A stretch of DNA of 64,000 nt from Phytomonospora endophytica (GTDB taxonomy: Bacteria > Actinomycetota > Actinomycetes > Mycobacteriales > Micromonosporaceae). The stretch lies in the NCBI RefSeq assembly GCF_014202425.1, contig NZ_JACHGT010000006.1, positions 302,266 to 366,265 of the forward strand. Direction: 5' to 3'. The translations under genes and the position numbers were made by a program. The first letter of the stretch is position 1. Each line of letters starts with the position of its first letter. This document shows, one piece after another, positions 16,971 to 26,397 of this stretch. Under the pieces are notes generated by a model. The model made no database searches and had not been told where the DNA came from. It saw nothing but the letters and a program-made list of their open reading frames with translations.

Positions 16971-18965
16971 CTACTTCCCGAAGGCCGAACCGGTCCGCTT
17001 CTGGTCCTGCTGCCGCGCGATGCAGTAGAAGGTCCGCTCACCACCGTCGAAGTCCGCCGCCTTCGGCGGCAGCACCTCCGTCATCCACGTCTCCAGCTCG
17101 CTCACCCCGACCAGCTGCTTGAGCACTTCCTTGCTCATGCAGGCGTCCTGGACGACCGGCGCGGCCGACACGTCGGGGTGGCCGGCGCTGGCCACCGTGT
17201 CGGGCAGGGTGCCCTGCGCGAAGGCCTCCCACTCGTGCTCGGTGCCGCACGCCACGTCCTTCGCCGAGGCCACCCCGGACTCGATGGTGAAGTCGTTGAA
17301 GCACTTCGGTTCCGGCAGGCAGTCGACGCCCTCGGCCTCGAAACCGCACACGGGCGTGTCCGATCCGGCGGGCGTCTCACCGGCGCCGTCCTCGTCGCCG
17401 CCGCTGAACAGCGACACGATGCCCCAGGTGATCAGGATCAGCACGACCAGTACCACCGCACCGGAGATCACGAAGAACTTCGTCCGCGACCCCTCCTCCT
17501 CACCGCTCTCCCGGCGGCGGTCGAGCCGGCTGCGGACCAGCTCGGTGCCGGGAATCCGCAGCCTCGAACGCTCCGGCGCCGGCGGCGGCTCGGGATAGCG
17601 GCGCGAACCGGTGTCGGTGAGGTCGTCGGGACCGAACGGCCCCGGCGGCGGACCCGGATACTTCGGCCCGGTGTCGTGCGGGGGCCACACCGGCGGCGGT
17701 TCCTGGCCCTGAGGGGCCTGCCCGGGCGGCGCGAAGTTGTGTTCACCGGAGCGATACGGGTCCGTGCCGGGAGGCCCGAAGTCGTGCTCACCGGAACGGT
17801 ACGGATCCGTACCCGGCGGCGCGAAGTTGTGCTCGCCCGAACGGTAGGCGTCGGCCTCCGCCGGTGGCCGCGACGGCGGGCGCGGGGGAGCGGTCGGCAC
17901 CGGCGGGGGCGGCGGGGGAGCCGTCTGCACCGGGGGACCCGACGCGGGCTGCATCGCCGGAGGCGCCATGGGGGGAGGCGGCGGCAGCGGCGGAGCCGAC
18001 GGCGGCATGGGCGGTGCGGTGTTCGCTGCGGCCGGTACCGGGCGCGGCCGCGAACGAGGAGTCGTGGGACGGGGCGAGGGCGCGGGCGACGGGCGACGCG
18101 TGGGGGGAGCGGTCGTCGTCGGTTTGGCCAGGGGGACGCTGTCGAGCATCTCGCGGAACTGGTCGGCGGTGGGGCGGCCGTCGGGGTTCGAGGTCATCGC
18201 CGCCCGCAGCATGCCGACGAGCAGCGCCGAGGCGCCCGCCACGTCGGGGATCGGCCGCCCGAACAGCTCCATCACCTCGCGGAGGTCGCCGACCTCGCCG
18301 GTGAAGCGCGGCGGGTGTCCGGCCAGCAGCGCGTAGAGGGTCGCGGCCAGCGAGTACACGTCGCTGAACTGGCTGGCCGGTTTCATCTGGAGGGTTTCGA
18401 GGGGCGCGTAGGCCGGGGTCAGGTGCCCGATCGTGGCCTGTACGCCGGTGTCGAGGACCGAGTCGGTGACCACGGCGAGCCCGAAGTCGGCCAGCACGGG
18501 TTTCCCGTCGGGCCGGATGAGGATGTTGGCGGGCTTGATGTCGCGGTGCAGGACCCCCCGCTCGTGCGCCCCGGCGAGGGCGTCGGCGAGCTGGACTCCG
18601 ATGTCGCGGACCTCGGCGTCGCCGATGGATCCCTCGGCGTCGAGGCGGTCGGCGTAGGAGCCCTCGCACAGCTCCATGACGACGTAGGGGCGGCCGTCGT
18701 CGGTGACGCCGGCGAAGTAGAGGTCGACGACGTTGGGGTGTCCCGACAGTCTCCCGGCGGCCCGGACCTCCTGCTCGAAGCGGCTGCGCTGTTCGTTCTG
18801 GGCGAAGGGCCGCTTGTCGATGCGGAGCGCGACCTCGCGGCCGGTGGAGACCTGGACGGCGCGGTACACCACGGTGTATCCGCCGCGGGCGATGACCGAC
18901 AGTTCGGCCAGGTCCGGTAGGTCCGGGAGGTCGCCGGTGTCCGGGGACCAGAATTGAGCGCTCAC
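16971..18965 (-). CDS. Ser/Thr protein kinase, membrane-anchored, Pro-rich linker
   Basis: A 664-residue eukaryotic-type kinase. The kinase domain (about 20-275) has HRDIKPANIL, DFGLAVV and an activation segment with GHLTPAYAPLE. A Pro-rich linker (about 290-490) follows, with three copies of a YRSGEHNFAPPGTDP unit. One membrane helix (about 497-520) leads to an external domain with six or more cysteines (VCGFEAEG, DCLPEPKC, VACGTEHEW, DACMSKEV, FYCIARQ). The VAxK lysine position reads VALR, and the Gly loop is reduced (RGGYTVVYRA), so ATP handling may differ. The external domain probably senses the envelope. Confidence 0.9.
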   Translation of the reverse strand: MSAQFWSPDTGDLPDLPDLAELSVIARGGYTVVYRAVQVSTGREVALRIDKRPFAQNEQRSRFEQEVRAAGRLSGHPNVVDLYFAGVTDDGRPYVVMELCEGSYADRLDAEGSIGDAEVRDIGVQLADALAGAHERGVLHRDIKPANILIRPDGKPVLADFGLAVVTDSVLDTGVQATIGHLTPAYAPLETLQMKPASQFSDVYSLAATLYALLAGHPPRFTGEVGDLREVMELFGRPIPDVAGASALLVGMLRAAMTSNPDGRPTADQFREMLDSVPLAKPTTTAPPTRRPSPAPSPRPTTPRSRPRPVPAAANTAPPMPPSAPPLPPPPPMAPPAMQPASGPPVQTAPPPPPPVPTAPPRPPSRPPAEADAYRSGEHNFAPPGTDPYRSGEHDFGPPGTDPYRSGEHNFAPPGQAPQGQEPPPVWPPHDTGPKYPGPPPGPFGPDDLTDTGSRRYPEPPPAPERSRLRIPGTELVRSRLDRRRESGEEEGSRTKFFVISGAVVLVVLILITWGIVSLFSGGDEDGAGETPAGSDTPVCGFEAEGVDCLPEPKCFNDFTIESGVASAKDVACGTEHEWEAFAQGTLPDTVASAGHPDVSAAPVVQDACMSKEVLKQLVGVSELETWMTEVLPPKAADFDGGERTFYCIARQQDQKRTGSAFGK

Positions 18966-19110
18966 GCAGGCAAAGGTAGAGCACGGCGGCTAGATCATGT
19001 ATCCACCGTTTCGGCTCTTATCCGGATCAGTCGTGGCGAAGGTGGTCGGTTTATTCAGGATTTAATGAAGGCCGGTGAGCGCGGGGGTTCCGCGTGTTCC
19101 GGGCGGCGTC

Positions 19111-22100
19111 TCAGCGTGCCGGTTCGTGCACCGTTTCGGTGGCGTTCCGCAGGCGTTCGAGCAACTTCTCGGCTTCGCCGCGGTGGCTGCGCTGTTCGGT
19201 CGAGTAGGTGAGGGAGACGGCCTCGCGGGCGGCGGCGACGGCTTCGGCGCTCATGTCGTTGGCGGCGAGGGCCTTCGCGTACGCCAGTTGCGCGCCGACG
19301 CGGCTGGAGATGTCCTCACCGGGCGCCTCGATGGCGCGTTTGGCCCAGCGGAGGGACTCCTCGGCGCGGCCTTCGGTGCGCAGGACGTCGGCGTAGCGGG
19401 CGACGGCGCGGCGGCGCGGGTAGAGCAGCGTCGGGGCGCCCAGGTGCGCGGCGATGTCGCCGAAGAGGCGCAGCGCGGCGGCGTTGTCGCCACCGGCGCG
19501 GTGCGCCTCGGCGAGCAGCGCGAGGGGCCCGACGCGCGCGGATTCGAGCACGTCGAAGGGAACCGCGAGTTCCAGTGTGGACAGTGCGGCGCGTTCGGCG
19601 CCTTCGATGTCGCCGGCGTCGAGCAGGCAGTGCCCGAGGACGGTGCGGGCCATCCCGATGAGAAGGGGGTGGCCGGTGCGCAGGCCGTAGGCCTCGGCGT
19701 CGAGGGCGAGTTCGCGGGCGTGGTCGGATTCGGCGAGGCCGCGGGCGACGACGGCGCGCACGACGAGGGCGAGGCCGCGGCCCCAGTCGTCGTCGACGCG
19801 GTCGTAGTCGCGGTAGGCCTTGCGGGCGGCGGAGTCGGCGTCGGTGAGGTCGCCGAGTTCGGCGGCGGCGTAGGCGCCGACGGCGCGGAGGGTCCCGACG
19901 GCCCAGGTGTCGCCGACGCGTTCCCCGAAGGGCAGGAAGGCGGTGGCGAGTTTCGAGGCCTCGTGGAGGCGCCCGGCGAGGAGGCGGGTGAAGGCCGCGG
20001 TGCCGCGGACCCAGGCGCGGCCGATGGGGTCGCGGAGGGAGGCGATGTGGCGGGCCGCCTGGCCGAGGAAGCTGTCGGCGGCGTCGAAGTCGCCGATGCT
20101 CGTCGACACCCACGCCAGGTGCTGGAGGGCCCAGGCCTGGCTGCGGACGTCACCGACGGTCCGGCCGACGCCGAGGGCCTCGGTGAAGCGGGCCTCGGCC
20201 TCGCGCAGGCGGCCGGAGACGTAGTCGAGCATGCCGAGGCGGACGAGGACGTCGGCGCGGACGTTGGGCAGTTCGGCGCGTTCGGAGAGGTCCCCGGCGG
20301 CGCGCCAGATCGCGGCGGCCCGCAGTGGTTCGCCGAGGGCGCGGTAGATGCGGCCGGCGAGGAGCAGGGTCAGGGCGGCGACCTGGGGGTGGTCCGGGAC
20401 GGTGGGCACGGCGTCGCCGGACAGGGGCATGCCGAGTTCGGCGGCGATCTTCTCGACGTCGACGAGGGAGTCCTCGGGCCGGTCGAGGCGCAGCAGCGCG
20501 CGGCCGCGGACGAGCCGGTCGGCGACCGACAGGGGCTTGAGTTCGGCGGAGCGGTCGATGAGGGCGGCGGCCTGTGCCGGTTCGCCCTGCACGATCGCGC
20601 GGCGGGCGGCGCGGCCGAAGGCCTCGACGGCGAGGCCGGAGACCGCGCGGACGACGTTGTCGGGGGTGAGGCCGATCTTGTCGGCGAGTTCGACGGCGCG
20701 CGTGGCGTGCGTGGCGATGAAGTCGTCGGCGGCCTCTTCGGTGAGGGTCCCGCCGGGTGCGCCCGCCGCGGCCCACCGCGCGAGGCGGGCGTGCCGTTCG
20801 GCGCGTTCGGCCATGCCGAGGCCGAGGTAGGCGGCCTCGCGCATGAGCGGCGTGACGAAGCGGAACCCGCCGGAGTTGCGGCGGCGCAGCATGCCGCGCG
20901 CGAACAGCTCTTCGAGGTGGCCTTCGTCGGTGTGGTCGTGGAGGGCCGACAGCGCACCGTCGGGGATGGTGTCGCCGATGACGGCGGCGTCGCGCAGGAC
21001 CATCTTGGTGTCGGTGGGCAGCGCGTCGATGCGCGCGGCCAGGACGCGGGCGAGGTCGGTGGAGACGAGTTTCCCGGCCAGGGAGCCCGGCGCGAGGCGC
21101 CATTGCCCGTCGATCTCGTAGAGCAGGCCCTGTTCGGTGAGCAGCGCGACCAGTTCGGCGAGGTAGTAGGGGTTTCCCTGCACCGCGCCGAGGAGGCGGT
21201 ACTCGTCGTCCTCGCGGAGTTTCCCGCCGCACAGCGCGGCGAGGAGGCGGGCGGCGTCGGCGCCGCGCAGCGGCGGCAGCGTCTGCGCCTCGGCCTCCGA
21301 GACGCGTGTGAGGACACCGGCGTGCCGGACGAGTTCGGGGCGGCCCAGCAGGAGGACCAGGACCGGGCCGGACAGGCGCGCGACGGCCGCGCCGAGCGCG
21401 TCGAGGGCGTCCGGGGTGGCCTCGTGCAGGTCGTCGACGATCAGCAGCAGCGGCGTCTGCGCCGACAGCAGGTTGAACAGGTCGGCGACCGCGGCCGGCA
21501 TCGACTCCATGTCGTGGTGCTCGGGCCCGGGACCGCCGGGACGCGCGGGCGACTCGCCGGGCAGGGGCGCGAGGCCCAGCAGCGCCAGCAGCATGTCGAC
21601 GCTGAAGACGGGCGGCGCCTGCTCGCCCTCGGTCTGCTTGCGGTGGCGTTCGGCGAGGCGGCGCAGGCGCTCGGTGGCCGTGGCCCGGTCGTCGCCGGGG
21701 GACAGGCCCACCGCGCGGCGGACGAGGTCGGCGAGGGGCCCGAGGCGACGGCGGCGGCCGTAGGCGGCGGCGCGGACGGCGACGACGCGCACGCCGCGCG
21801 CCGAGGCGCGGCGGCCGACCTCGATGCCGAAACGGGTCTTGCCGAAACCGGCCTCCGCGGTCAGCACGAGCGTGCGCGGCTCGCTGCGGTCGACGACCTC
21901 GGACAGGCGCCCGGCGACGATGCCCAGCTCGGCCTCGCGGCCCACGAAGGGCGCCTGGTCGCCGAGGCTGGTGCGCGTGCCGGGGGCGTCGTGCAGGCCG
22001 AGGAGTTCGTAGGCGTGGACGGGTTCGCGCTTGCCTTTCAGGCGCAGCGGCTCCAGTTTCCGCCAGGAGGCGACGTGCTTGGTGACCTGGACCGTCTCGT

Positions 22101-22635
22101 CGCTGGTGTAGACCGTGCCGACGGCGGCGGCGTCGGCCAGCCGCGCGGCGGTGTTGACCGTGTCGCCGATGACGGTGTACTCGACCGAGGCCTGCATACC
22201 GGCCACGACCAGGCCCGTGCGGATCCCGACGCGCAACCCCATCGGCACCCCGCCGCCCTGTTCGGCGTCGAGGACCTTGCGGACGTTGCGCTGCATCGTC
22301 ATGGCCGCGCGGACGGCCCGCTCGGCGTCGTCCTCGTGCGCGACGGGAGCGCCGAAGACGGCCATGATGCCGTCGCCGGTCAGTTTGTCGACGTGACCAC
22401 CGTGCTCGTTGACGGCCTGCGCGCACACCGCGAGGACACGGTCGGTGACGACACCGACCCGCTCGGGGTCGAGATCCTCCGACCACGCGGTGAAGTCCGA
22501 GAGGTCGCCGAAGAGCACCGTGCAGACGCGCCGCTCCGTTTCCGGCAGCGACGCGACGGGGGAGAGCGGGGCGCCACACGAGTGGCAGTAGCGAGCGCCG
22601 GGGACGACGACGTTCCCGCAGAAAGGACAGGTCAC
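19111..22635 (-). CDS. Zinc-ribbon class III nucleotide cyclase with AAA ATPase and TPR-like region
   Basis: A very large 1174-residue signalling protein. A zinc ribbon uses C3, C6, C17 and C20. A class III cyclase domain (about 35-215) follows, with metal Asp residues in LFGDLSDFT and LTGDGIMAVFG and IGDTVNTAARL. The ATPase (P-loop EAGFGKTRF, near 265) resembles the LuxR/MalT type, and then a long helical TPR-like tail. Such proteins couple cAMP synthesis to sensing by the repeats, and the window also encodes Crp. Its ATG overlaps the stop of the upstream MBL gene (ATGA), so the two are coupled. Confidence 0.92.
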   Translation of the reverse strand: MTCPFCGNVVVPGARYCHSCGAPLSPVASLPETERRVCTVLFGDLSDFTAWSEDLDPERVGVVTDRVLAVCAQAVNEHGGHVDKLTGDGIMAVFGAPVAHEDDAERAVRAAMTMQRNVRKVLDAEQGGGVPMGLRVGIRTGLVVAGMQASVEYTVIGDTVNTAARLADAAAVGTVYTSDETVQVTKHVASWRKLEPLRLKGKREPVHAYELLGLHDAPGTRTSLGDQAPFVGREAELGIVAGRLSEVVDRSEPRTLVLTAEAGFGKTRFGIEVGRRASARGVRVVAVRAAAYGRRRRLGPLADLVRRAVGLSPGDDRATATERLRRLAERHRKQTEGEQAPPVFSVDMLLALLGLAPLPGESPARPGGPGPEHHDMESMPAAVADLFNLLSAQTPLLLIVDDLHEATPDALDALGAAVARLSGPVLVLLLGRPELVRHAGVLTRVSEAEAQTLPPLRGADAARLLAALCGGKLREDDEYRLLGAVQGNPYYLAELVALLTEQGLLYEIDGQWRLAPGSLAGKLVSTDLARVLAARIDALPTDTKMVLRDAAVIGDTIPDGALSALHDHTDEGHLEELFARGMLRRRNSGGFRFVTPLMREAAYLGLGMAERAERHARLARWAAAGAPGGTLTEEAADDFIATHATRAVELADKIGLTPDNVVRAVSGLAVEAFGRAARRAIVQGEPAQAAALIDRSAELKPLSVADRLVRGRALLRLDRPEDSLVDVEKIAAELGMPLSGDAVPTVPDHPQVAALTLLLAGRIYRALGEPLRAAAIWRAAGDLSERAELPNVRADVLVRLGMLDYVSGRLREAEARFTEALGVGRTVGDVRSQAWALQHLAWVSTSIGDFDAADSFLGQAARHIASLRDPIGRAWVRGTAAFTRLLAGRLHEASKLATAFLPFGERVGDTWAVGTLRAVGAYAAAELGDLTDADSAARKAYRDYDRVDDDWGRGLALVVRAVVARGLAESDHARELALDAEAYGLRTGHPLLIGMARTVLGHCLLDAGDIEGAERAALSTLELAVPFDVLESARVGPLALLAEAHRAGGDNAAALRLFGDIAAHLGAPTLLYPRRRAVARYADVLRTEGRAEESLRWAKRAIEAPGEDISSRVGAQLAYAKALAANDMSAEAVAAAREAVSLTYSTEQRSHRGEAEKLLERLRNATETVHEPAR

Positions 22636-23465
22636 GGTTCCCCCAACTCCATTACCCGGTCGATATGTTCCCGGTCACGTTGATCTTGTTCGATACCCAG
22701 GTACTCCAGCTGAGCCTTGACGGTGGCCTCGGCGGCCGGCCACACGGACCGGTCGACGTCGGCGTAGACGATCTCGACGATGTCGAGCGCGCTTGTCGCC
22801 CCCTTATCGAGCGCCGCGCGCACCTGATCGAGGCGCTGCTCGCGATGCGCCCGGTACTGCTCCGCCGCCGCCTTCACCGACGGCAGCGTGGGCCCGTGAC
22901 CAGGCAGAACGGGCACGTCCCCGTAAGCGGCGAGCAGGTCGAGGCTGGCGAAGTAGTCGGTGAGGTTCCCGTCGGGCCACAGCACGACCGTCGTCCCCCG
23001 CCCCAGGACGGTGTCCCCGGTGAGGACGGCGGGCTCGGGCTCGTCGGCGAACAGGCTCAGCGAGTCGGCGGTATGCCCCGGAGTGTGCCGGACACGGAGG
23101 TTCAGGCCGCTTTCATTCAGTGTCTCGCCGTCGGCGAGGGGCTCGCCCCCGAAGCACCAGCGCGGGTCCCGCGCCCGGACGGGGACGCCGAGGCGCTCGC
23201 CGAGCGCGGCGGCGCTCTCGGTGTGGTCGGGGTGCCAGTGCGTGAGCACGATCAGCGCGGCCTCGCCGTGGGCGGCGATCGCGTCGAGGTGTTCGGGCAG
23301 GACCGGGCCCGGGTCGACGACGGTCACGCGGTCGGCCGCGGTGGCCCGCAGGAGCCAGGTGTTCGTCCCGTCGAGGGTCATCGGGCCGGGATTGGCGGCA
23401 CGCAGCAGGCGCGCCCACGCCGGGGCGTGGGCGCCGTCGGAGGGGCCGACTGTCGCGGGGGTCAC
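22632..23465 (-). CDS. MBL-fold metallo-hydrolase (Rv3677c-like)
   Basis: A 277-residue metallo-beta-lactamase-fold hydrolase. The zinc motif is THWHPDHTE (HXHXDH), with further metal ligands in HTPGHTADS and VLTGDTVLG and the final His in VLPGHGPTLPS. A C-terminal helical extension matches the LACTB2/glyoxalase-II-like group. I chose the GTG at 23465 since the longer frame back to 23624 has an unlikely leader. Orthologues usually lie beside crp; here the gene sits 10 kb away, before the cyclase. Confidence 0.88.
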   Translation of the reverse strand: MTPATVGPSDGAHAPAWARLLRAANPGPMTLDGTNTWLLRATAADRVTVVDPGPVLPEHLDAIAAHGEAALIVLTHWHPDHTESAAALGERLGVPVRARDPRWCFGGEPLADGETLNESGLNLRVRHTPGHTADSLSLFADEPEPAVLTGDTVLGRGTTVVLWPDGNLTDYFASLDLLAAYGDVPVLPGHGPTLPSVKAAAEQYRAHREQRLDQVRAALDKGATSALDIVEIVYADVDRSVWPAAEATVKAQLEYLGIEQDQRDREHIDRVMELGEP

Positions 23466-23559
23466 GCTGGCGAGACTACGTGGGCTCGCTGACAGTTGCC
23501 TGAAATATGGGACGGGAGGGGCTGGTGGGGCGGGGTTCGTCCCACCAGCCCAGAGGGGC

Positions 23560-24390
23560 CTAGTCGAAGCGGTTCTGGTTGAGGAAACGGGCCACTCCCC
23601 GCCAGGTGTTCGGGCCGGGATCACCGTCGATCGGGCCGGTGTAGCCCCAGCCCGCGGCGAGCCGCTGGAGCGCCGCCCAGGTGTTGGGGCCGGGCACGCC
23701 GTCGGCGGGCCCGCCGTAGCCGTGATGTGCGGCGAGGTAGCGCTGCATGGCCGCGTAGGTGTTCGGGCCCGGCACGCCGTCGACGGGGCCGGTGTAGCCC
23801 GCGTCGAGGCGCACCCAGTTCTGGAGGCGCTTCCAGAAGATCGTGCCGGGGATCCCGTCGCTCTCGGTGGAGGTCTTCGGCAGGCCGCCGCCCCCGCCGC
23901 CGAGGTAGACGAGCGGGTTGATGCGGGTGCCGTTCGGGTCGATCATGTGCCAGTGCAGGTGCGGGCCCGTCGACGAACCCGAACCGGGCGCGCCGGCCGC
24001 GCCGCCGGAACGGGCGACGATCGCGCCCGCCCCGACCCAGGCGCCCTCGGCGATCAGGAACGCCGACAGGTGCATGTACTGCGTGCGGTACCCGTTGGAG
24101 TGGTAGATGGTGACCGTGTGGCCACCGGTCCCGTTGTAGGGGATGTTGCGGACCGTGCCCGACCCACAGGCGGGGACGCCGGTGCCGACGCCCATCGGGT
24201 AGTCGATGCCGCCGAGGGAGCCGCGGTCGATGTGCGCCTGCCATCCGTCGGAGATCGGGTAGCCGGAGAAGGGGTTGTAGAAGTCCGCGGCGAATGCCGG
24301 GTTCGACGGGAGCAGGATCCCGCCGGTCGCCGCGAGGGTGGTGGCGCCCACGCCGCTTAAGAGGGCGCGGCGGGTGAGTCTGCCGGTCAT
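23560..24390 (-). CDS. Secreted M23-like endopeptidase with three peptidoglycan-binding repeats
   Basis: A 276-residue exported protein. A Tat-type leader (LTRRALLSGVGATTLAATGG) is cut after AFA. The LytM/M23 domain retains YMHLS and the HLHWH zinc motif, but the first HXGXD motif reads LGGID, so one zinc ligand is lost or displaced. Three C-terminal repeats GYXGPXDGXPGPNTW (about 195-275) resemble peptidoglycan-binding motifs. The ATG at 24390 follows AAGGA. The gene trails a type VII-secretion set on the same strand and may help the apparatus pass the wall, or be an independent hydrolase. Confidence 0.87.
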   Translation of the reverse strand: MTGRLTRRALLSGVGATTLAATGGILLPSNPAFAADFYNPFSGYPISDGWQAHIDRGSLGGIDYPMGVGTGVPACGSGTVRNIPYNGTGGHTVTIYHSNGYRTQYMHLSAFLIAEGAWVGAGAIVARSGGAAGAPGSGSSTGPHLHWHMIDPNGTRINPLVYLGGGGGGLPKTSTESDGIPGTIFWKRLQNWVRLDAGYTGPVDGVPGPNTYAAMQRYLAAHHGYGGPADGVPGPNTWAALQRLAAGWGYTGPIDGDPGPNTWRGVARFLNQNRFD

Positions 24391-24464
24391 GGGGAGTCCT
24401 TCCGGAGGGTGGAAGGGCATCGTGGACCCGGGGCGCGGGTGGCGCGTCGGTCGTTCGACCGAGG

Positions 24465-25556
24465 TCAGGACTCGCGGGCGATGCGGTTGCGGCGTTCCTC
24501 GTCGGTTTCGTTGTCCAGTTCGGGACGTTGCTCGCCGCCGACGTCGGAGGCCCCCTTGACGCCCGCCTCGGTGTACGGGCCGATCGGATTGCGCTGATTC
24601 GGGCCACCGTCGAAGAACTCCGCGGCGCGGTCGAGGTCGGCGTTCCCGGTCGAGCCGTCGGCGTTGTACTTGTCGAAGAGCGCCTGCTTGCCCTTCTCCC
24701 AGAAGGCCTTGTTGCCCTCGTCGGTCAGCGTCAGGTTGATCTTGTCGGACTTGAGGCCGAGCTTGAAGGCGGCGTCGTCGAGTTTCGCGGCCCCGGACTT
24801 GGCCAGCGAGCCGAGTTTCCCGGCCTTCTCCAGCAGCTCCCCGGCGGCCTTGACGAGCTTGTTCAGCCACTTGGCGATGGTGCTCAACGCGACGTAGGCG
24901 GAGTGCACGACCTTGGCGATGCCGGCCGCCAGGGACCCGCCGAAGGTGGGCACCGAGATCGCCAGGGCGGCCAGGAGGGTCACGATGGCCCAGCTGATGA
25001 ACTCCGAGAGGATCTCGACGATGACCGACCGGGTCGAGGCGACCATCACGCCGGCGTTGGTGACCGCCGAGACCATGCCCTCGGCCATCTGCGCCGACAC
25101 TCCCGTCAGGCCCCGCGCGGCACCGGTGACCACGCTGTGCGCCTGCCCGGCGGCCCCCTCCCAGTCCTGAACCTGCGCGACGCCCGACCCCTGCGAGTCG
25201 CCGGTCTGCTTTATCTGCTCGGCGATGTTGGCCCAGGTCTTCGCCAGCGCCTTGACCGCGTTCGGGTTCCCGGTGACCTTGTCGAGGGCCTCCCGCAGGA
25301 ACCAGACGTGCTCGATCACCCAGCCGACCCCGGCCAGCACGAGCTCCTTGAACGGGTTGATCGCGAAGCCGAGGGCGTCGAGCGCGACCGCCCCGGCGTT
25401 GAGACCGGCGGTGACGGCGTCGAAGTCGCCACCGTCGCCGAGGTCGCCGCTCAGGTTCTCGGCGAAGGTCCCGAGGCTGTCGAAGATTCCCGCGCCGGTG
25501 GTCAGGCCGGGTTCGGCGGTCGAGGGGTCGTCGACCAGGTTTCGCGGCTCGGTCAT
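24465..25556 (-). CDS. Type VII-secretion-associated protein, probable secreted substrate
   Basis: A 363-residue protein. A WXG/PPE-like helical N-terminal region (about 60-180, with VQDWEGAAGQAHSVVTGAA containing a W-X-G-like turn) precedes two hydrophobic helices (about 185-225). A basic helical region and an acidic tail (ELDNETDEERRNRIA) follow. The C-terminal section from about 280 does not match any toxin I can name. The start overlaps the upstream EspC-like gene by four bases, fixing the operon order. It could be a polymorphic effector or a structural partner; no immunity gene is obvious. Confidence 0.75.
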   Translation of the reverse strand: MTEPRNLVDDPSTAEPGLTTGAGIFDSLGTFAENLSGDLGDGGDFDAVTAGLNAGAVALDALGFAINPFKELVLAGVGWVIEHVWFLREALDKVTGNPNAVKALAKTWANIAEQIKQTGDSQGSGVAQVQDWEGAAGQAHSVVTGAARGLTGVSAQMAEGMVSAVTNAGVMVASTRSVIVEILSEFISWAIVTLLAALAISVPTFGGSLAAGIAKVVHSAYVALSTIAKWLNKLVKAAGELLEKAGKLGSLAKSGAAKLDDAAFKLGLKSDKINLTLTDEGNKAFWEKGKQALFDKYNADGSTGNADLDRAAEFFDGGPNQRNPIGPYTEAGVKGASDVGGEQRPELDNETDEERRNRIARES

Positions 25557-25927
25557 GCGATCGGGGTCCCTCGTCGGCCGGATCCGGGGCGATCCTCGAA
25601 GCGGGCGATCCGTTCGATCTTGCCCTTGTTCGACTCCTCGGCCGCCTCGTAGTCGTCGGCCGCGGCGTACATGTTCACGCTGACCTGCTCGGTCAACTTC
25701 GCCAGACCGGCCACCTGTTCGGCGACCGCCCGGCCGCACTCGGCGAGGTCGGCCGACACGCCCAGCCCGCTCAGCAGCGGCCCGAACATCTCGGCGTCCC
25801 CACCGCCGACCTGCCCGGCGGCTCCGGCGGCGTTCCGCAAGGGCTCGGCGACCCCGGAGCGGTATTTCCCGGCGTGATCACGAAGGGCCTCGACGAAGAC
25901 CCGGTACTCGCCCGCGCGGGTCACCAC
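25553..25927 (-). CDS. EspC-like type VII secretion target family protein
   Basis: A 124-residue helical-hairpin protein of the excreted-virulence-factor EspC (DUF2580) type: a first helix with FVEALRDHAGKYRSGVAEPL, a Gly/Ala linker, then a second helix ending VSVNMYAAADDYEAAEE, the YXXXD/E-like secretion signal, followed by a short basic tail. It overlaps the next gene downstream (ATGA) and the YbaB-like gene upstream (7 bases), so all three are translated as a unit. Confidence 0.8.
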   Translation of the reverse strand: MVTRAGEYRVFVEALRDHAGKYRSGVAEPLRNAAGAAGQVGGGDAEMFGPLLSGLGVSADLAECGRAVAEQVAGLAKLTEQVSVNMYAAADDYEAAEESNKGKIERIARFEDRPGSGRRGTPIA

Positions 25928-26310
25928 GCGCTCCTCGGCTCGGTGTCCGGCGAGGGCGGGGCGGCCGCGTCGAAGAGGGCCATCGCCTCGCCGCCGTCCC
26001 CGACCAGTTCGGCCAGCAGGGCCCGGGTCCGCGCGGACGCCTCCGCGCTCGCCTTCGCGTAGGTCTCCATGACCGTCGCGGCCAGCTGGATCTGTGTGAG
26101 GCTCTTGGCCTTGACACCGAACTCGATCGAGCCGAGCCCGCCACTGCCGTTCACGGTCAGGGTCACCGATCTGTCACGGCTCGCCGCCGTCGCGGAGGTC
26201 TCGGCGATCTCCCGTTCGACGCGTGCCGCCTTCGCCTTCATTTCCTCGGCCCGCCGCTCCAGGGCCTCGGCGAACCCCGCCGGATCACTCGCGAAACTCG
26301 GCATCGACAT
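25921..26310 (-). CDS. YbaB/EbfC-like protein of type VII secretion cluster
   Basis: A 129-residue YbaB-fold protein. An N-terminal helix (EALERRAEEMKAKAARVEREI) is followed by the strand region SVTLTVNGSGGLGSIEFG and a long helix with a tail. In actinobacteria such proteins accompany EspC-like and WXG-type substrates in ESX loci and may act as chaperones. It overlaps the EspC-like gene by seven bases and is the first gene of this small operon. Confidence 0.8.
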   Translation of the reverse strand: MSMPSFASDPAGFAEALERRAEEMKAKAARVEREIAETSATAASRDRSVTLTVNGSGGLGSIEFGVKAKSLTQIQLAATVMETYAKASAEASARTRALLAELVGDGGEAMALFDAAAPPSPDTEPRSAW

Positions 26311-26397
26311 CGTCGGCGCACCTCCCCGTGGAATGCGCCGACCGTAACAATTCCGCCCGATCCCCGTGGCCCCAAGGAATCAAGCGGGCATTTCCGG

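Noticed and set aside
19075..22683. A 1202-codon open frame on the plus strand opposite the cyclase gene
   Set aside because: Its product is a Gly/Asp/Val-rich string without domains; it is the mirror of high GC3 in the real gene on the other strand.
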